Assembly: GCA_011390985.1 (NCBI GenBank)
Contig: JAABRJ010000472.1
Location: 1 to 10,008 of the forward strand
Reading direction: 5' to 3'
Source: Desulfobacteraceae bacterium
Lineage (GTDB): Bacteria; Desulfobacterota; Desulfobacteria; Desulfobacterales; JAABRJ01
Length of the DNA stretch: 10,008 bases
In this document: one piece after another, positions 1 through 6,550 of the stretch
Layout: each line of letters starts with the position of its first letter
How positions within the stretch are numbered: the first letter of the stretch is position 1
The notes under the pieces: generated by a model
Seen by the model: only the letters and a program-made list of their open reading frames with translations
Told to the model about the DNA's origin: nothing
Databases searched by the model: none
Made by a program: the position numbers and the translations under genes

Positions 1-1
1 C

Positions 2-1555
2 AGGGACGGCCAATACGAACGGGTGATCCAGGGGGCGCCCGAACTCTTTAAACACCTCGCGTCTTCCGAAAGTCTTTTCAATGCCTACCTCCTGACCGGG
101 GATGCCTATCGCGCCATCGGCGCCCCCGCCGATGCGCTGCGCTACTACGGCCAGGCCCTGGACCTGGTGCCGGGCCGGGTGGAGCCGGTTGCCGAACGGA
201 TAAAGGAGGTCGTGCCAAAACTCGATCCGCAGGCGGTCGGCGAACAGCTGGCGACGGCCTCCAACCCAATCCTGGCCGGCTTCCTGTTATACCAGCAGGG
301 GCTCCACCAGGTGGATGCGGGACAATACGAAGCGGCCGAAAAAACCTTTGCCGATTTTGAGGCCCGCTTTCCGGATCATGCGTCCGCCCCCCAGGTGGCG
401 GAACTCCGGCAGGCGCTGCAGCAGCGCATCCCGCTTGAGGTGACCGTAGGCTGCCTGCTGCCGATGAGCGGCGGTTACCACGACTACGGGGCCCGGGCTC
501 TGAGAGGCGCCCAGCTGGCCCTGAGCCGCTATTCGGCGCTGAATCCCGAGGCACAGGTGCGCCTGATCGTCAAGGATACGGCCTCGGACCCCCAGACGGC
601 AATTCGCGGGGTCCAGGAGCTGGCCCAGGAAAAGGCCACCGCCATCGTCGGGCCGCTCATCACGGCCGCAGAGGCTGCCAAAGAGGCCCAGCAGCTGGGC
701 ATTCCGATCATTACCCTGACCCAGAAACAGAATATCGTGGAAATCGGGGACTATGTTTTCCGAAATTTCCTCACCCCCCGGTTGCAAGCCCGGGCCCTGG
801 CGTCATACGCCACCCAGGAGCTGGGGGCCAAGCGGTTTGCGATTCTCTACCCGGATGAGACCTACGGCAAAACTTTTATGGCCATCTTCTGGGATGAAAT
901 CCTGGCCCACGGTGGGGAGGTCACCGGACTGGAAGCCTACCCGCCAGATATGACCGATTTTGCCGAGCCCATAAAGAAGCTGACCGGCCGCTTCTACAAT
1001 TCCGCTTCCGGCTTGCGCACCCAATCGCCGCAAATGGAAGCCCCGGATGGCAGCGGCGGCGAGACGCCGCAGGCCGTCGTCGATTTCGATGCCGTCTTCA
1101 TTCCCGACAGTGCCGCCACGGCCGGTCTGATCGTCCCCCAACTGGCCTATCACGACATCCAGAATGTCCATCTGCTGGGCACCAACCTGTGGCACTCCCC
1201 GCACCTGATCGAAATTGCCGCGCGCTATGTGCAGGGTGCGTTCCTGACCGACGGCTTTTTCGCGGAGAGTTCGGCCCCCGAAGTCTCCGAATTCGTGGCC
1301 GACTTCCAGGCGACCTTCGGGAGCCTGCCGGGCTTCATCGAGGCCATCGCCTATGATTCGACCATGCTGATCTTCCAGACTGCCGGCGCTCCCGGCATCC
1401 GGTTACACAGCAGCCTGAAGGAGAAGCTGCTGGCCCTGGAGGGCTTCCAGGGCGTGACCGGCCTGACGGCCTTTGAGGCCAACGGCGAGGCGCACAAAGC
1501 GGCCTCCCTGCTCACCATCCGCGGGAACCGTTTTGAGGAGATAAGTCGTCCCTGA
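2..1555 (+). CDS. TPR and periplasmic-binding-fold protein, LpoA / Leu-Ile-Val-binding type (5' partial)
   Basis: The reading frame is open to the left edge, so the N-terminus, including any signal peptide, lies outside. A GTG at 23 is not a believable start because the codons before it continue the TPR pattern (DGQYERV). Counting from 23, residues about 13-42 and 86-115 look like TPR helices (GDAYRAIGAPADALRYY; GQYEAAEKTFADFEARFP). From about residue 138 a type I periplasmic-binding fold follows, opening with GCLLPMSGGY and including AIVGPLI, the LGIPIITLT strand and DETYGKTF. In this family such a fold binds amino acids for ABC transport. With N-terminal TPRs it resembles LpoA-like penicillin-binding-protein activators, which are outer-membrane lipoproteins. 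No permease or ATPase gene is nearby, which favours the activator reading. The gene converges on the DapA-like gene with a gap of only 27 bases. The fold is clear; the exact role is inferred. Confidence 0.85.
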   Translation, partial: RDGQYERVIQGAPELFKHLASSESLFNAYLLTGDAYRAIGAPADALRYYGQALDLVPGRVEPVAERIKEVVPKLDPQAVGEQLATASNPILAGFLLYQQGLHQVDAGQYEAAEKTFADFEARFPDHASAPQVAELRQALQQRIPLEVTVGCLLPMSGGYHDYGARALRGAQLALSRYSALNPEAQVRLIVKDTASDPQTAIRGVQELAQEKATAIVGPLITAAEAAKEAQQLGIPIITLTQKQNIVEIGDYVFRNFLTPRLQARALASYATQELGAKRFAILYPDETYGKTFMAIFWDEILAHGGEVTGLEAYPPDMTDFAEPIKKLTGRFYNSASGLRTQSPQMEAPDGSGGETPQAVVDFDAVFIPDSAATAGLIVPQLAYHDIQNVHLLGTNLWHSPHLIEIAARYVQGAFLTDGFFAESSAPEVSEFVADFQATFGSLPGFIEAIAYDSTMLIFQTAGAPGIRLHSSLKEKLLALEGFQGVTGLTAFEANGEAHKAASLLTIRGNRFEEISRP

Positions 1556-1557
1556 AT

Positions 1558-1581
1558 ACGACAGCTAATCGTCGGTTGTTT
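1558..1581 (+). terminator. Weak candidate terminator between convergent genes
   Basis: The 27-base convergent gap holds a short dyad (CGAC at 1559-1562 with GTCG at 1571-1574, loop of 8) followed by GTTGTTTTT. The stem is only four pairs, so this is a poor terminator for the plus-strand gene. I see nothing better for either convergent gene. Confidence 0.25.
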
Positions 1582-1582
1582 T

Positions 1583-2542
1583 TCAGAGAAGGTCGTAGGC
1601 GCTAAAAAAGGCCTTCAAATCCGCTTCCCACCCAGGAGCGTGCGAAAGCGCCGGGGTAACGACGGCATCGCTGGCGATGATCCCCACCCGCTGAAGGATG
1701 GTTTTGATCTGAACCGCAGGCGCGCTGCGGCACAATTCCCCGAGGGTTCGCAGCATGATGCCGGATTCGAGCAAGGTCGCGGGGTGGGGGAGAAAGCGCC
1801 GCCCTTCCTCCAGCCAATTGAGAGAGGATCGCGTGACGGCCTTCCAGATGCTCGGCAGCAGGTTGCTGCCGCCGGCCACGACCCCGCCGGAGGCCGGACT
1901 TTTCAGGAAGCCCCACTCATCGCCGTCGTAGAACGTAAACATGTCGCGGCCCCGCACCGCCAGGTGATAATTGAGGGCCCGGCTGAGGTCCCCCACAAAG
2001 ATCAGGCCCATCAGGGCCGGATTGGCGGAGATTTTCTTGAGCACGCTGGTTCGGATGTTTGTGAGGCGCCCCGGCCCCTTCAGGCCCTGAACCAGTGACG
2101 GATGATTGGCGAGAATAAAGGGAAATCGGGTTTCAGAGGCCAGTGCGCGGTAGAACTGCGGCAACCCCCGGTTGCTGTGATAGACCAGCGGGTAGTCCAC
2201 CCAGCAGACGCCGCCCGGATCGCCGCTGCGAGCCACCAGCGCCTCGGCAGCTCGAATAAACCCCAGGGTATCGGCCGGGTGCCGTCCGGTCACCGTCACC
2301 AGCAGCGGCTTGTGGTCCCGATTGGCGTCGAGCACCGCAGCCAGCAGCGCCAGGCGGACCGCCCCGGACAGCGCCACACCCTCCCCCCAGATCAGGTCCC
2401 CGACGAGCAGAGCGTCCGCAAAGCGGCGCACATGGCCGAGCAACCGTTCGAGCGACGGCAGATCCAAATCGCCGCCTGCCGTCAGCGGGGTGATCAGCGG
2501 ACAAATCAGCCCTCGGGGGGTCTGGGGATTTTCAGCGACCAT
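1583..2542 (-). CDS. DapA-superfamily (dihydrodipicolinate synthase / aldolase-like) protein without the usual catalytic lysine
   Basis: This 319-residue protein has the length and layout of the DapA / N-acetylneuraminate lyase TIM-barrel family: GLICPLITPL near residue 11, the VDYPLVYHSNRG segment at 115-126, then the FYDGDEWGFL and GGVVAGGSNLLP blocks at 204-231. The usual GTTGE motif is replaced by G-D-L-I-W-G-E at 48-54. The strand that normally reads GIKE-type and carries the Schiff-base lysine reads MGLIFVGDL at 178-186, with no lysine. Tyr121 may stand for the conserved active-site tyrosine. The start is the ATG at 2542, preceded by AAGGTGAG. A longer frame to 2665 exists but runs inside kdsD. 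The first 11 bases overlap the end of kdsD, so translation is probably coupled. Canonical lysine synthesis is unlikely. It may act on a keto-acid sugar or be a non-catalytic homologue; I cannot tell which. Confidence 0.8.
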   Translation of the reverse strand: MVAENPQTPRGLICPLITPLTAGGDLDLPSLERLLGHVRRFADALLVGDLIWGEGVALSGAVRLALLAAVLDANRDHKPLLVTVTGRHPADTLGFIRAAEALVARSGDPGGVCWVDYPLVYHSNRGLPQFYRALASETRFPFILANHPSLVQGLKGPGRLTNIRTSVLKKISANPALMGLIFVGDLSRALNYHLAVRGRDMFTFYDGDEWGFLKSPASGGVVAGGSNLLPSIWKAVTRSSLNWLEEGRRFLPHPATLLESGIMLRTLGELCRSAPAVQIKTILQRVGIIASDAVVTPALSHAPGWEADLKAFFSAYDLL

Positions 2543-3506
2543 TGAATTTGAACTCACCTTTTCCCAAAATGTCGTGCAGATGCAGCACGCCCCTGACTTT
2601 GCCGATGGGGTTGGTGATCGGCAGCACCGTGATCTGAAAATGCTCCATGAGGTTGAGCGCGTCAAAGGCCGGCGTCTCGGGGCTGACGGAGCGGGGATGG
2701 GGGGTCATGACGGCCTCGGCCGTCTCCCGGGAAATATCCGTGTTGCGCGAAAGCCAGCGCCGGATGTCGCCGTCGGTGACGATCCCGGCAAGAAAACCAT
2801 CCGGCTGCACCACCAGGGTGGCCCCCAGACCGCAGCGGTCAATTTCCTTGATGGCCGCCGTCATGGGAGTCCCCGGGGCCACCTGCGGGACGACCCCGCC
2901 GGTCAGCATAAAGTCTGCAACACAGCGGGAAAGCCGTTGCCCCAGAGACCCGCCGGGGTGGAATCTCCTGAAATCCGAGGTCTTGAAGTTTTTGCGGCTG
3001 ATGAGCACCACCGCCAGCGCGTCCCCCATCGCCAGCAGCGCGGTGGTGCTGGCGGTGGGGGCCAACCCCATAGGACAGGCCTCCCGCGCCACCCCGACGT
3101 CGATCACAATATCGCTGGACCTGGCCAGGGTGGAGCCGGTCTTGCCCGTCAGGGCGATGACGGTGCATCCGATGTCGCGGATGATCGGCACCAGCATGTT
3201 GAGCTCTTCGGTCTCGCCGCTGTTGGACAGCGCCAGGAACACATCGTCGCGGCAGACGATTCCGAGATCGCCGTGCATGGCCTCCACCGGATGCAGGAAC
3301 AAAGCGCGCGTGCCTGTGCTGTTGAGCGTCGCCACGATCTTGCGCCCCACCAGTCCGGATTTGCCAATCCCGGCGATGACAACCCGGCCGCTGGAATTGC
3401 AAATGGCCGCCACCATCCGGGCGAAACTCTCGTCGATCCTTTCGGCCAGCCGGAGAAGCCCTTCGGCCTCGATTCTGATGACATCAGCCGCTTGTTGGGT
3501 AACCAT
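2532..3506 (-). CDS. kdsD: Arabinose-5-phosphate isomerase (KdsD/KpsF type)
   Basis: This cytoplasmic enzyme interconverts D-ribulose 5-phosphate and D-arabinose 5-phosphate, the first step towards Kdo for lipopolysaccharide. The 324-residue protein has an N-terminal SIS domain (about 30-170) followed by two CBS domains (about 200-260 and 265-324), the standard length and order. Motifs are intact: GIGKSG at 46-51, STGT at 63-66, EAMHGDLG at 75-82, SNSGETEE at 94-101, EACPMGLAPTASTTA at 142-156 and FHPGG at 182-186. Lys49, Glu101, Glu142 and His183 sit exactly ten residues before the catalytic residues I recall for E. coli KdsD (Lys59, Glu111, Glu152, His193), so it should be active. The ATG at 3506 follows AAGGAA. 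It lies 47 bases after the asmA-like stop and overlaps the DapA-like gene. GutQ- or KpsF-type paralogues would look similar. Confidence 0.95.
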   Translation of the reverse strand: MVTQQAADVIRIEAEGLLRLAERIDESFARMVAAICNSSGRVVIAGIGKSGLVGRKIVATLNSTGTRALFLHPVEAMHGDLGIVCRDDVFLALSNSGETEELNMLVPIIRDIGCTVIALTGKTGSTLARSSDIVIDVGVAREACPMGLAPTASTTALLAMGDALAVVLISRKNFKTSDFRRFHPGGSLGQRLSRCVADFMLTGGVVPQVAPGTPMTAAIKEIDRCGLGATLVVQPDGFLAGIVTDGDIRRWLSRNTDISRETAEAVMTPHPRSVSPETPAFDALNLMEHFQITVLPITNPIGKVRGVLHLHDILGKGEFKFNGR

Positions 3507-3515
3507 GAATGAAAA

Positions 3516-3563
3516 TTCCTTGCCGCAAGAATTGATGGACCGGCAAAAAGCGGTCAGTTGCCG
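3516..3563 (-). promoter_or_regulatory. kdsD ribosome binding site with possible competing hairpins in the asmA-kdsD junction
   Basis: The kdsD Shine-Dalgarno (AAGGAA, minus strand of 3516-3521) lies 9 bases before its ATG. On the transcript, a CGGCAA copy at 3563-3558 (end of the asmA-like gene) and another at 3525-3520 (touching the Shine-Dalgarno) can each pair with UUGCCG at 3546-3541. The two pairings exclude each other. The asmA stop codon (3556-3554) lies inside the first hairpin. No terminator-like U run follows, so read-through into kdsD is expected. A regulatory role is inference from base pairing only. Confidence 0.25.
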
Positions 3564-5566
3564 AAAGGCAGGCCCTCCAGGATCCCCTTGGCTTTCTTTT
3601 CCAAAGATTTAAGATCGTCTTTTTTAAGTTCGCCCTTTTTCAGCTTTTGTTGGATATCCTTGAGGTCCTCACCGAAGTGCTGCTGCGCCAGGCCCTTGAG
3701 GTCCGGCTGGAAGGACGGCTTGGCAAAAGTGCCCGACACCAGCACCGGCACCGTGACCCCCGTTCGGTCGGTCGCGTCACCCGACCCCTTGAGGGTCGCC
3801 GCAAATTTGGGCTCGATCCGGAAATCGAGGGTTTCACGCACCAGGTCCGCCTGGCCGGCCGCCAGCACCCGCAGCACCGGTGACTGGAGGGTTGTTGCGG
3901 GGGTCTTGAAAACCCCGTTGTCCAGCGTGAAGGGCACCTTCAGCTCGCTAAAATCGGTCTGCGGGCGGGTTGTCGCGGCCGCTGCCAGGCCGAAGGCGGC
4001 CTTCGCGTTGTGCACCATGCCGGCCAGATCGAGCCCCTTGACGGCCCCGTCGCTGAAAACCAGGCTGCCCTTACCGTTGAGGGTCGGTTTGATGGCCGCG
4101 ACATCCATGCCGGCCATCCGCAGCGCCATCTCCGCCCGGGTGGTGCCCGTGAGAACCTCCGTGCCTTTCAGGTCCTTGAGCAGCGGGCCGACCTGGACAT
4201 CCTTCATCCGCAGCGCGAGATCGGTGCGCGGCGTATCGGTCTGGAGGCTCAGCGTGCCATTGACGGCCAGGTCTCCCTGGTAGAGTTTGAGGGTCAGGGG
4301 GTTCAGCCGGAAAACACCGTTGCGGCCGGTGACCTGCAGGCTCAGATCCTGGACCCGGGCCTTGGCGGCCTTGAGTTCCGCGATTTTGGCGCTTGCGTCG
4401 AGCACCAGGCGCCGCAGGGGGCTGAAGTCGGGCGCGGGCTTGACCGCCCCCTTTTCACCGCCGGGCGCCCCGGCGGCAGCTTGTTTTTTGTCTTCAGCCG
4501 GCGGCAGGTAGCGGTCCAGGTCGATTTGGTCGATTTCCAGGTTGAAGCCTACCTTCGGCTTGTCGAATTCAGCTGCGTCAAAATCGAAAACCAGCACGGC
4601 GTCATCGAGCTCCAGCCGACCGTTGCGGCCGCTCACAGCCCGGGTGTCACCCTGCAGTTCGACCTTCAGACCCACTTTCTGGAGCGCGCTGGGATCCGCC
4701 GTTCGAACCGCAAAGGGCTGCGCCAACGTCTCGAACAGTTTGCGCGGGCTGAAGGGGGCCAAGGCCACGGCCAGATCGAAGCGCAGGGCGTCGACCGGGT
4801 CCACCACACGCCCCTTGACCGTCAGGTCGACCGCTTTCAGGGCCGTCACGGCCAGGTCGATCGGGACCGTCCCCTTGCCGGGCATCGGCCCCAACGGACC
4901 CACCCGCCCTTCCAGGGAGAGGGGTTTGGCATCCAGCAGGGCGGAAAGGACCACCCCGATGGGTTTATCCAGGGAAACATCCGAGAGCCTGAGGTTAAAA
5001 TCCGTGATTTCACGGCGTTCGGGCTTGGTGTGGTCGATCCACAGAACGCTGCCGCCTGTAACGGCAAACTCCCCCACCATCAGGGACTTGATCGGCAGCT
5101 GGCCTGCCCCGGATGCGGCGGTTTGGCTTTCCTTGGGCGTGGCGGGCGTGGCGCTCTTGTTCGCCGCCCCGATGCCCTCCCAGTTGCCCCTACCGTTTTC
5201 CAGGCGCTCCAGAACCAGCCGGGGCCCCTTGAGGACAAAGCGCTCGACCTGAACGTCTTGTGAGAGCAGGGGAAGGAGTTTGACCCGCACGTCAAAGCCC
5301 TCCACCACCAGCAGGTCCTTTTCAGCAAACCCCGGCGGATTGCCCAGACGCAGATCGGATAGTGAAAGACCGGCCCACGGGAAAAGCGACAGTTTGAGAT
5401 CCCCGCCAAGGGCGAAGGGCCGACCCGTAGCAGCGGCCACGCGCTCCTCGATCACGGGTTTGTATTTCTGGACATCCAGGAACCTGGGAATCACCACAAG
5501 GGCCACGATCAGCGCTGCAATCACGCCGCCGCCGACAATCACCCCCCATTTCAAAATGCTTCGCAT
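3554..5566 (-). CDS. AsmA family protein
   Basis: The 670-residue protein is anchored by one N-terminal membrane helix (about residues 7-27, rich in G, V, I and A) with a long periplasmic part. The AsmA N-terminal pattern follows directly: RFLDVQKYKPVIEERVAAATGRP, then LFPWAGLSLSDLRLGN. The C-terminal part has the typical AsmA block (GKGSLVFSDGAVKGLDLAGM) and ends in a Lys-rich tail with KKLKKGELKKDDLKSLEKK. AsmA-like proteins (AsmA, YhdP, TamB, YdbH) are known or proposed to form hydrophobic grooves carrying phospholipid between inner and outer membranes. I chose the ATG at 5566 because GGAGG lies 6 bases upstream and the membrane helix begins there; the frame extends 28 Arg-rich codons further without support. 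It is first of three minus-strand genes, 47 bases before kdsD, which fits an envelope role. The family is clear; the cargo is unknown. Confidence 0.9.
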   Translation of the reverse strand: MRSILKWGVIVGGGVIAALIVALVVIPRFLDVQKYKPVIEERVAAATGRPFALGGDLKLSLFPWAGLSLSDLRLGNPPGFAEKDLLVVEGFDVRVKLLPLLSQDVQVERFVLKGPRLVLERLENGRGNWEGIGAANKSATPATPKESQTAASGAGQLPIKSLMVGEFAVTGGSVLWIDHTKPERREITDFNLRLSDVSLDKPIGVVLSALLDAKPLSLEGRVGPLGPMPGKGTVPIDLAVTALKAVDLTVKGRVVDPVDALRFDLAVALAPFSPRKLFETLAQPFAVRTADPSALQKVGLKVELQGDTRAVSGRNGRLELDDAVLVFDFDAAEFDKPKVGFNLEIDQIDLDRYLPPAEDKKQAAAGAPGGEKGAVKPAPDFSPLRRLVLDASAKIAELKAAKARVQDLSLQVTGRNGVFRLNPLTLKLYQGDLAVNGTLSLQTDTPRTDLALRMKDVQVGPLLKDLKGTEVLTGTTRAEMALRMAGMDVAAIKPTLNGKGSLVFSDGAVKGLDLAGMVHNAKAAFGLAAAATTRPQTDFSELKVPFTLDNGVFKTPATTLQSPVLRVLAAGQADLVRETLDFRIEPKFAATLKGSGDATDRTGVTVPVLVSGTFAKPSFQPDLKGLAQQHFGEDLKDIQQKLKKGELKKDDLKSLEKKAKGILEGLPFGN

Positions 5567-5645
5567 GACCCGCCTCCGTTCACTCCGTCTTCGGGTTGCC
5601 CCGGCCGATAGCTCACCCCATCCACGCAAACGACAAAGACACGCG

Positions 5646-5781
5646 AACACCCATCAGGGGCGCTCACATGCCTTCGCCGACTGCGCCGCAGACGCCGGTG
5701 ACCGGCAACCGCCAGGGGACCTTACTTGATGGGCGTCAGCCCAGCCCGCCGGGGCTCCCGAAATAGCGCACGGGCGGCGGG
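5646..5781 (-). promoter_or_regulatory. Possible structured leader RNA of the asmA-kdsD unit
   Basis: The 240 bases between the promoter candidate and the asmA-like start hold several potential helices. A long-range stem joins 5737-5727 to 5656-5646 (11 pairs, two of them G-U on the asmA transcript strand; on the other strand those two would be A-C mismatches). It encloses smaller stems: GCCGG/CCGGC (5694-5706), CUGC/GCAG (5681-5691) and GGCG/CGCC (5659-5678). Upstream, CCCGCCG (5781-5775) can pair with CGGCGGG (5751-5745). I recognise no known riboswitch consensus. In GC-rich DNA such pairings can arise by chance, so this is a candidate only. Confidence 0.25.
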
Positions 5782-5806
5782 TATCCCGACAGGTAAGGGT
5801 AGTGCG

Positions 5807-5834
5807 AGTATACCAGCCGGCAGGCCAAAAGCAA
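5807..5834 (-). promoter_or_regulatory. Candidate promoter for the asmA-kdsD-dapA-like unit
   Basis: On the minus strand TTGCTT (5834-5829) and TATACT (5812-5807) are separated by 16 bases. The -10 matches five of six consensus positions and stands out in very GC-rich DNA; the -35 matches only in TTG. It would start transcription near 5800, giving a leader of about 235 nt. Confidence 0.45.
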
Positions 5835-6120
5835 CCCCCGCCGAAAAAAGCGAGCAGTTCAAGAAGCCCGGCCTGAACGGGGCAAGCGACCGCCGCCCGC
5901 CTGCGGCCCGCGTTTCCTATCGACCGGTGCCGCAAAGAGCACAGACCGTTTTCCGCCGCGGGTTGCTGCTGTTTCCGGCAACCAAGACTTGTAGGCCGAT
6001 ATGGCGCCCCTCGCCTGAAAACCTGAGCCTCTCCATCACCCCGGGATACGGCCGATTCCCCGTCACGCGCCTCCTTCCGCCGGTTTGCGGACGGCCGCCT
6101 GGCCCCCTTTTCTTTTTTTG
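5835..6120. other. Intergenic stretch without a recognisable gene
   Basis: This region separates the divergent asmA-like and PxxKW units. Frames on both strands translate to Arg-, Pro- and Gly-rich sequence typical of shadow frames. One hairpin is visible: GGTTGC (5961-5966) with GCAACC (5978-5983), loop of 11. A T-rich run at 6109-6122 precedes the PxxKW promoter. A minus-strand 49-codon frame (GTG at 6066, stop at 5917) has an AAGGAGG three bases upstream and ends with a CxxC; it is weak and listed as a finding rather than a gene. Confidence 0.5.
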
Positions 6121-6149
6121 TTGACAAAACACCCGCTAAACTTTAAGAG
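6121..6149 (+). promoter_or_regulatory. Candidate sigma-70 type promoter of the PxxKW gene
   Basis: A perfect TTGACA (6121-6126) opens a sharply AT-rich stretch, about 130 bases before the PxxKW start. At 17 bases spacing the hexamer is TAAGAG, a poor -10 (three of six). The perfect -35, the composition change and the following cassette make promoter activity likely, but the exact -10 is unsure. Confidence 0.5.
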
Positions 6150-6160
6150 TATTTAGTTTA
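6137..6160. promoter_or_regulatory. Dyad overlapping the PxxKW promoter (possible operator)
   Basis: TAAACT (6137-6142) and AGTTTA (6155-6160) form a perfect six-base inverted repeat with 12 bases between. It covers the expected -10 and start region. The half-site spacing suits a dimeric regulator, but the sequence is AT-rich and I recognise no known operator. Confidence 0.3.
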
Positions 6161-6185
6161 TCAACGCCGAATTTAAACAAGAATG

Positions 6186-6212
6186 GGGCCGGAAACGCCA
6201 GTTTCCAGGCCC
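6186..6212 (+). promoter_or_regulatory. Hairpin in the PxxKW leader
   Basis: GGGCCGGAAAC (6186-6196) pairs with GTTTCC (6201-6206) and GGCCC (6208-6212) around a GCCA loop: 11 pairs with one bulged A at 6207. CTTTCT follows, too poor in U for a strong terminator. It lies 22 bases before the ribosome binding site and could stabilise the message or attenuate transcription. Confidence 0.55.
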
Positions 6213-6233
6213 TTTCTATGTTCGGTATATCCC

Positions 6234-6241
6234 AAGGAGGT
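6234..6241 (+). promoter_or_regulatory. Near-perfect Shine-Dalgarno of the PxxKW gene
   Basis: AAGGAGGT complements the 16S 3' end over eight bases and lies 8 bases before the ATG at 6250. It is the strongest ribosome binding site seen in this window and predicts high translation. Confidence 0.85.
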
Positions 6242-6249
6242 GGTTCCAA

Positions 6250-6528
6250 ATGATTTGTATTACCATTCGCAAAGGGCAGGACTGTGCGTTCATGACAGCA
6301 AAGGGGTGCTCCTACGACGGCGGCAACTGCTACCCGATTGTCGAACAGTGCGACGGCTGCAGCCGACCCCAGCAGTTTGAAACCGGCTGGTACTGCGTGG
6401 CATGCCCCGAGCCCTCGAAAAAGTGGAAAAACGGAAACTGCAATCTGGCAACCCACTTGGTCAAAGAGGCCAAGGTCAGCAGCCAGAAAATCAACCCGTT
6501 GAAAGCGTCAAAGCGCGGCGGCAAATAA
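6250..6528 (+). CDS. PxxKW family cysteine-rich protein
   Basis: This 92-residue protein has nine cysteines (3, 12, 20, 27, 34, 37, 49, 52, 64), including two CxxC pairs (34/37 and 49/52), and the sequence P-S-K-K-W at 55-59 that gives the PxxKW family its name. I recall that family as small proteins of sulfate reducers and relatives, with no established function. There is no signal peptide or membrane helix, so it is probably cytoplasmic. Spaced cysteines with few His suggest zinc or an iron-sulfur cluster, which is inference. After Cys64 the tail is Lys-rich and looks flexible. The ATG at 6250 is fixed by the preceding AAGGAGGT. The gene is flanked by a promoter candidate and a strong terminator, so it is likely a single-gene transcript with strong expression. 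Family assignment rests on the motif and cysteine pattern. Confidence 0.85.
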   Translation: MICITIRKGQDCAFMTAKGCSYDGGNCYPIVEQCDGCSRPQQFETGWYCVACPEPSKKWKNGNCNLATHLVKEAKVSSQKINPLKASKRGGK

Positions 6529-6550
6529 CCCTGTTATTCTGCACGCAGCC

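Noticed and set aside
2543..2665. An N-terminal extension of 41 residues on the DapA-like protein
   Set aside because: It runs entirely inside kdsD in another frame, is Ser/Arg/Cys-rich and lacks family similarity; the ATG at 2542 has a good ribosome binding site.
2310..3512. A 400-codon plus-strand open frame
   Set aside because: It lies antisense to kdsD and the DapA-like gene, whose motifs are clear; its translation is rich in Arg, Gly and Pro with no recognisable domain.
4010..5263. A 417-codon plus-strand open frame
   Set aside because: It is antisense to the asmA-like gene, and its Gln-, Arg-, His- and Gly-rich sequence is typical of a shadow frame in GC-rich DNA.
5654..6127. A 157-codon minus-strand frame and a 132-codon plus-strand frame between the asmA-like and PxxKW genes
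   Set aside because: Both are Arg/Pro/Gly/Ala-rich without domains, the minus-strand one starts at TTG and covers the asmA promoter candidate, and neither has a good ribosome binding site.
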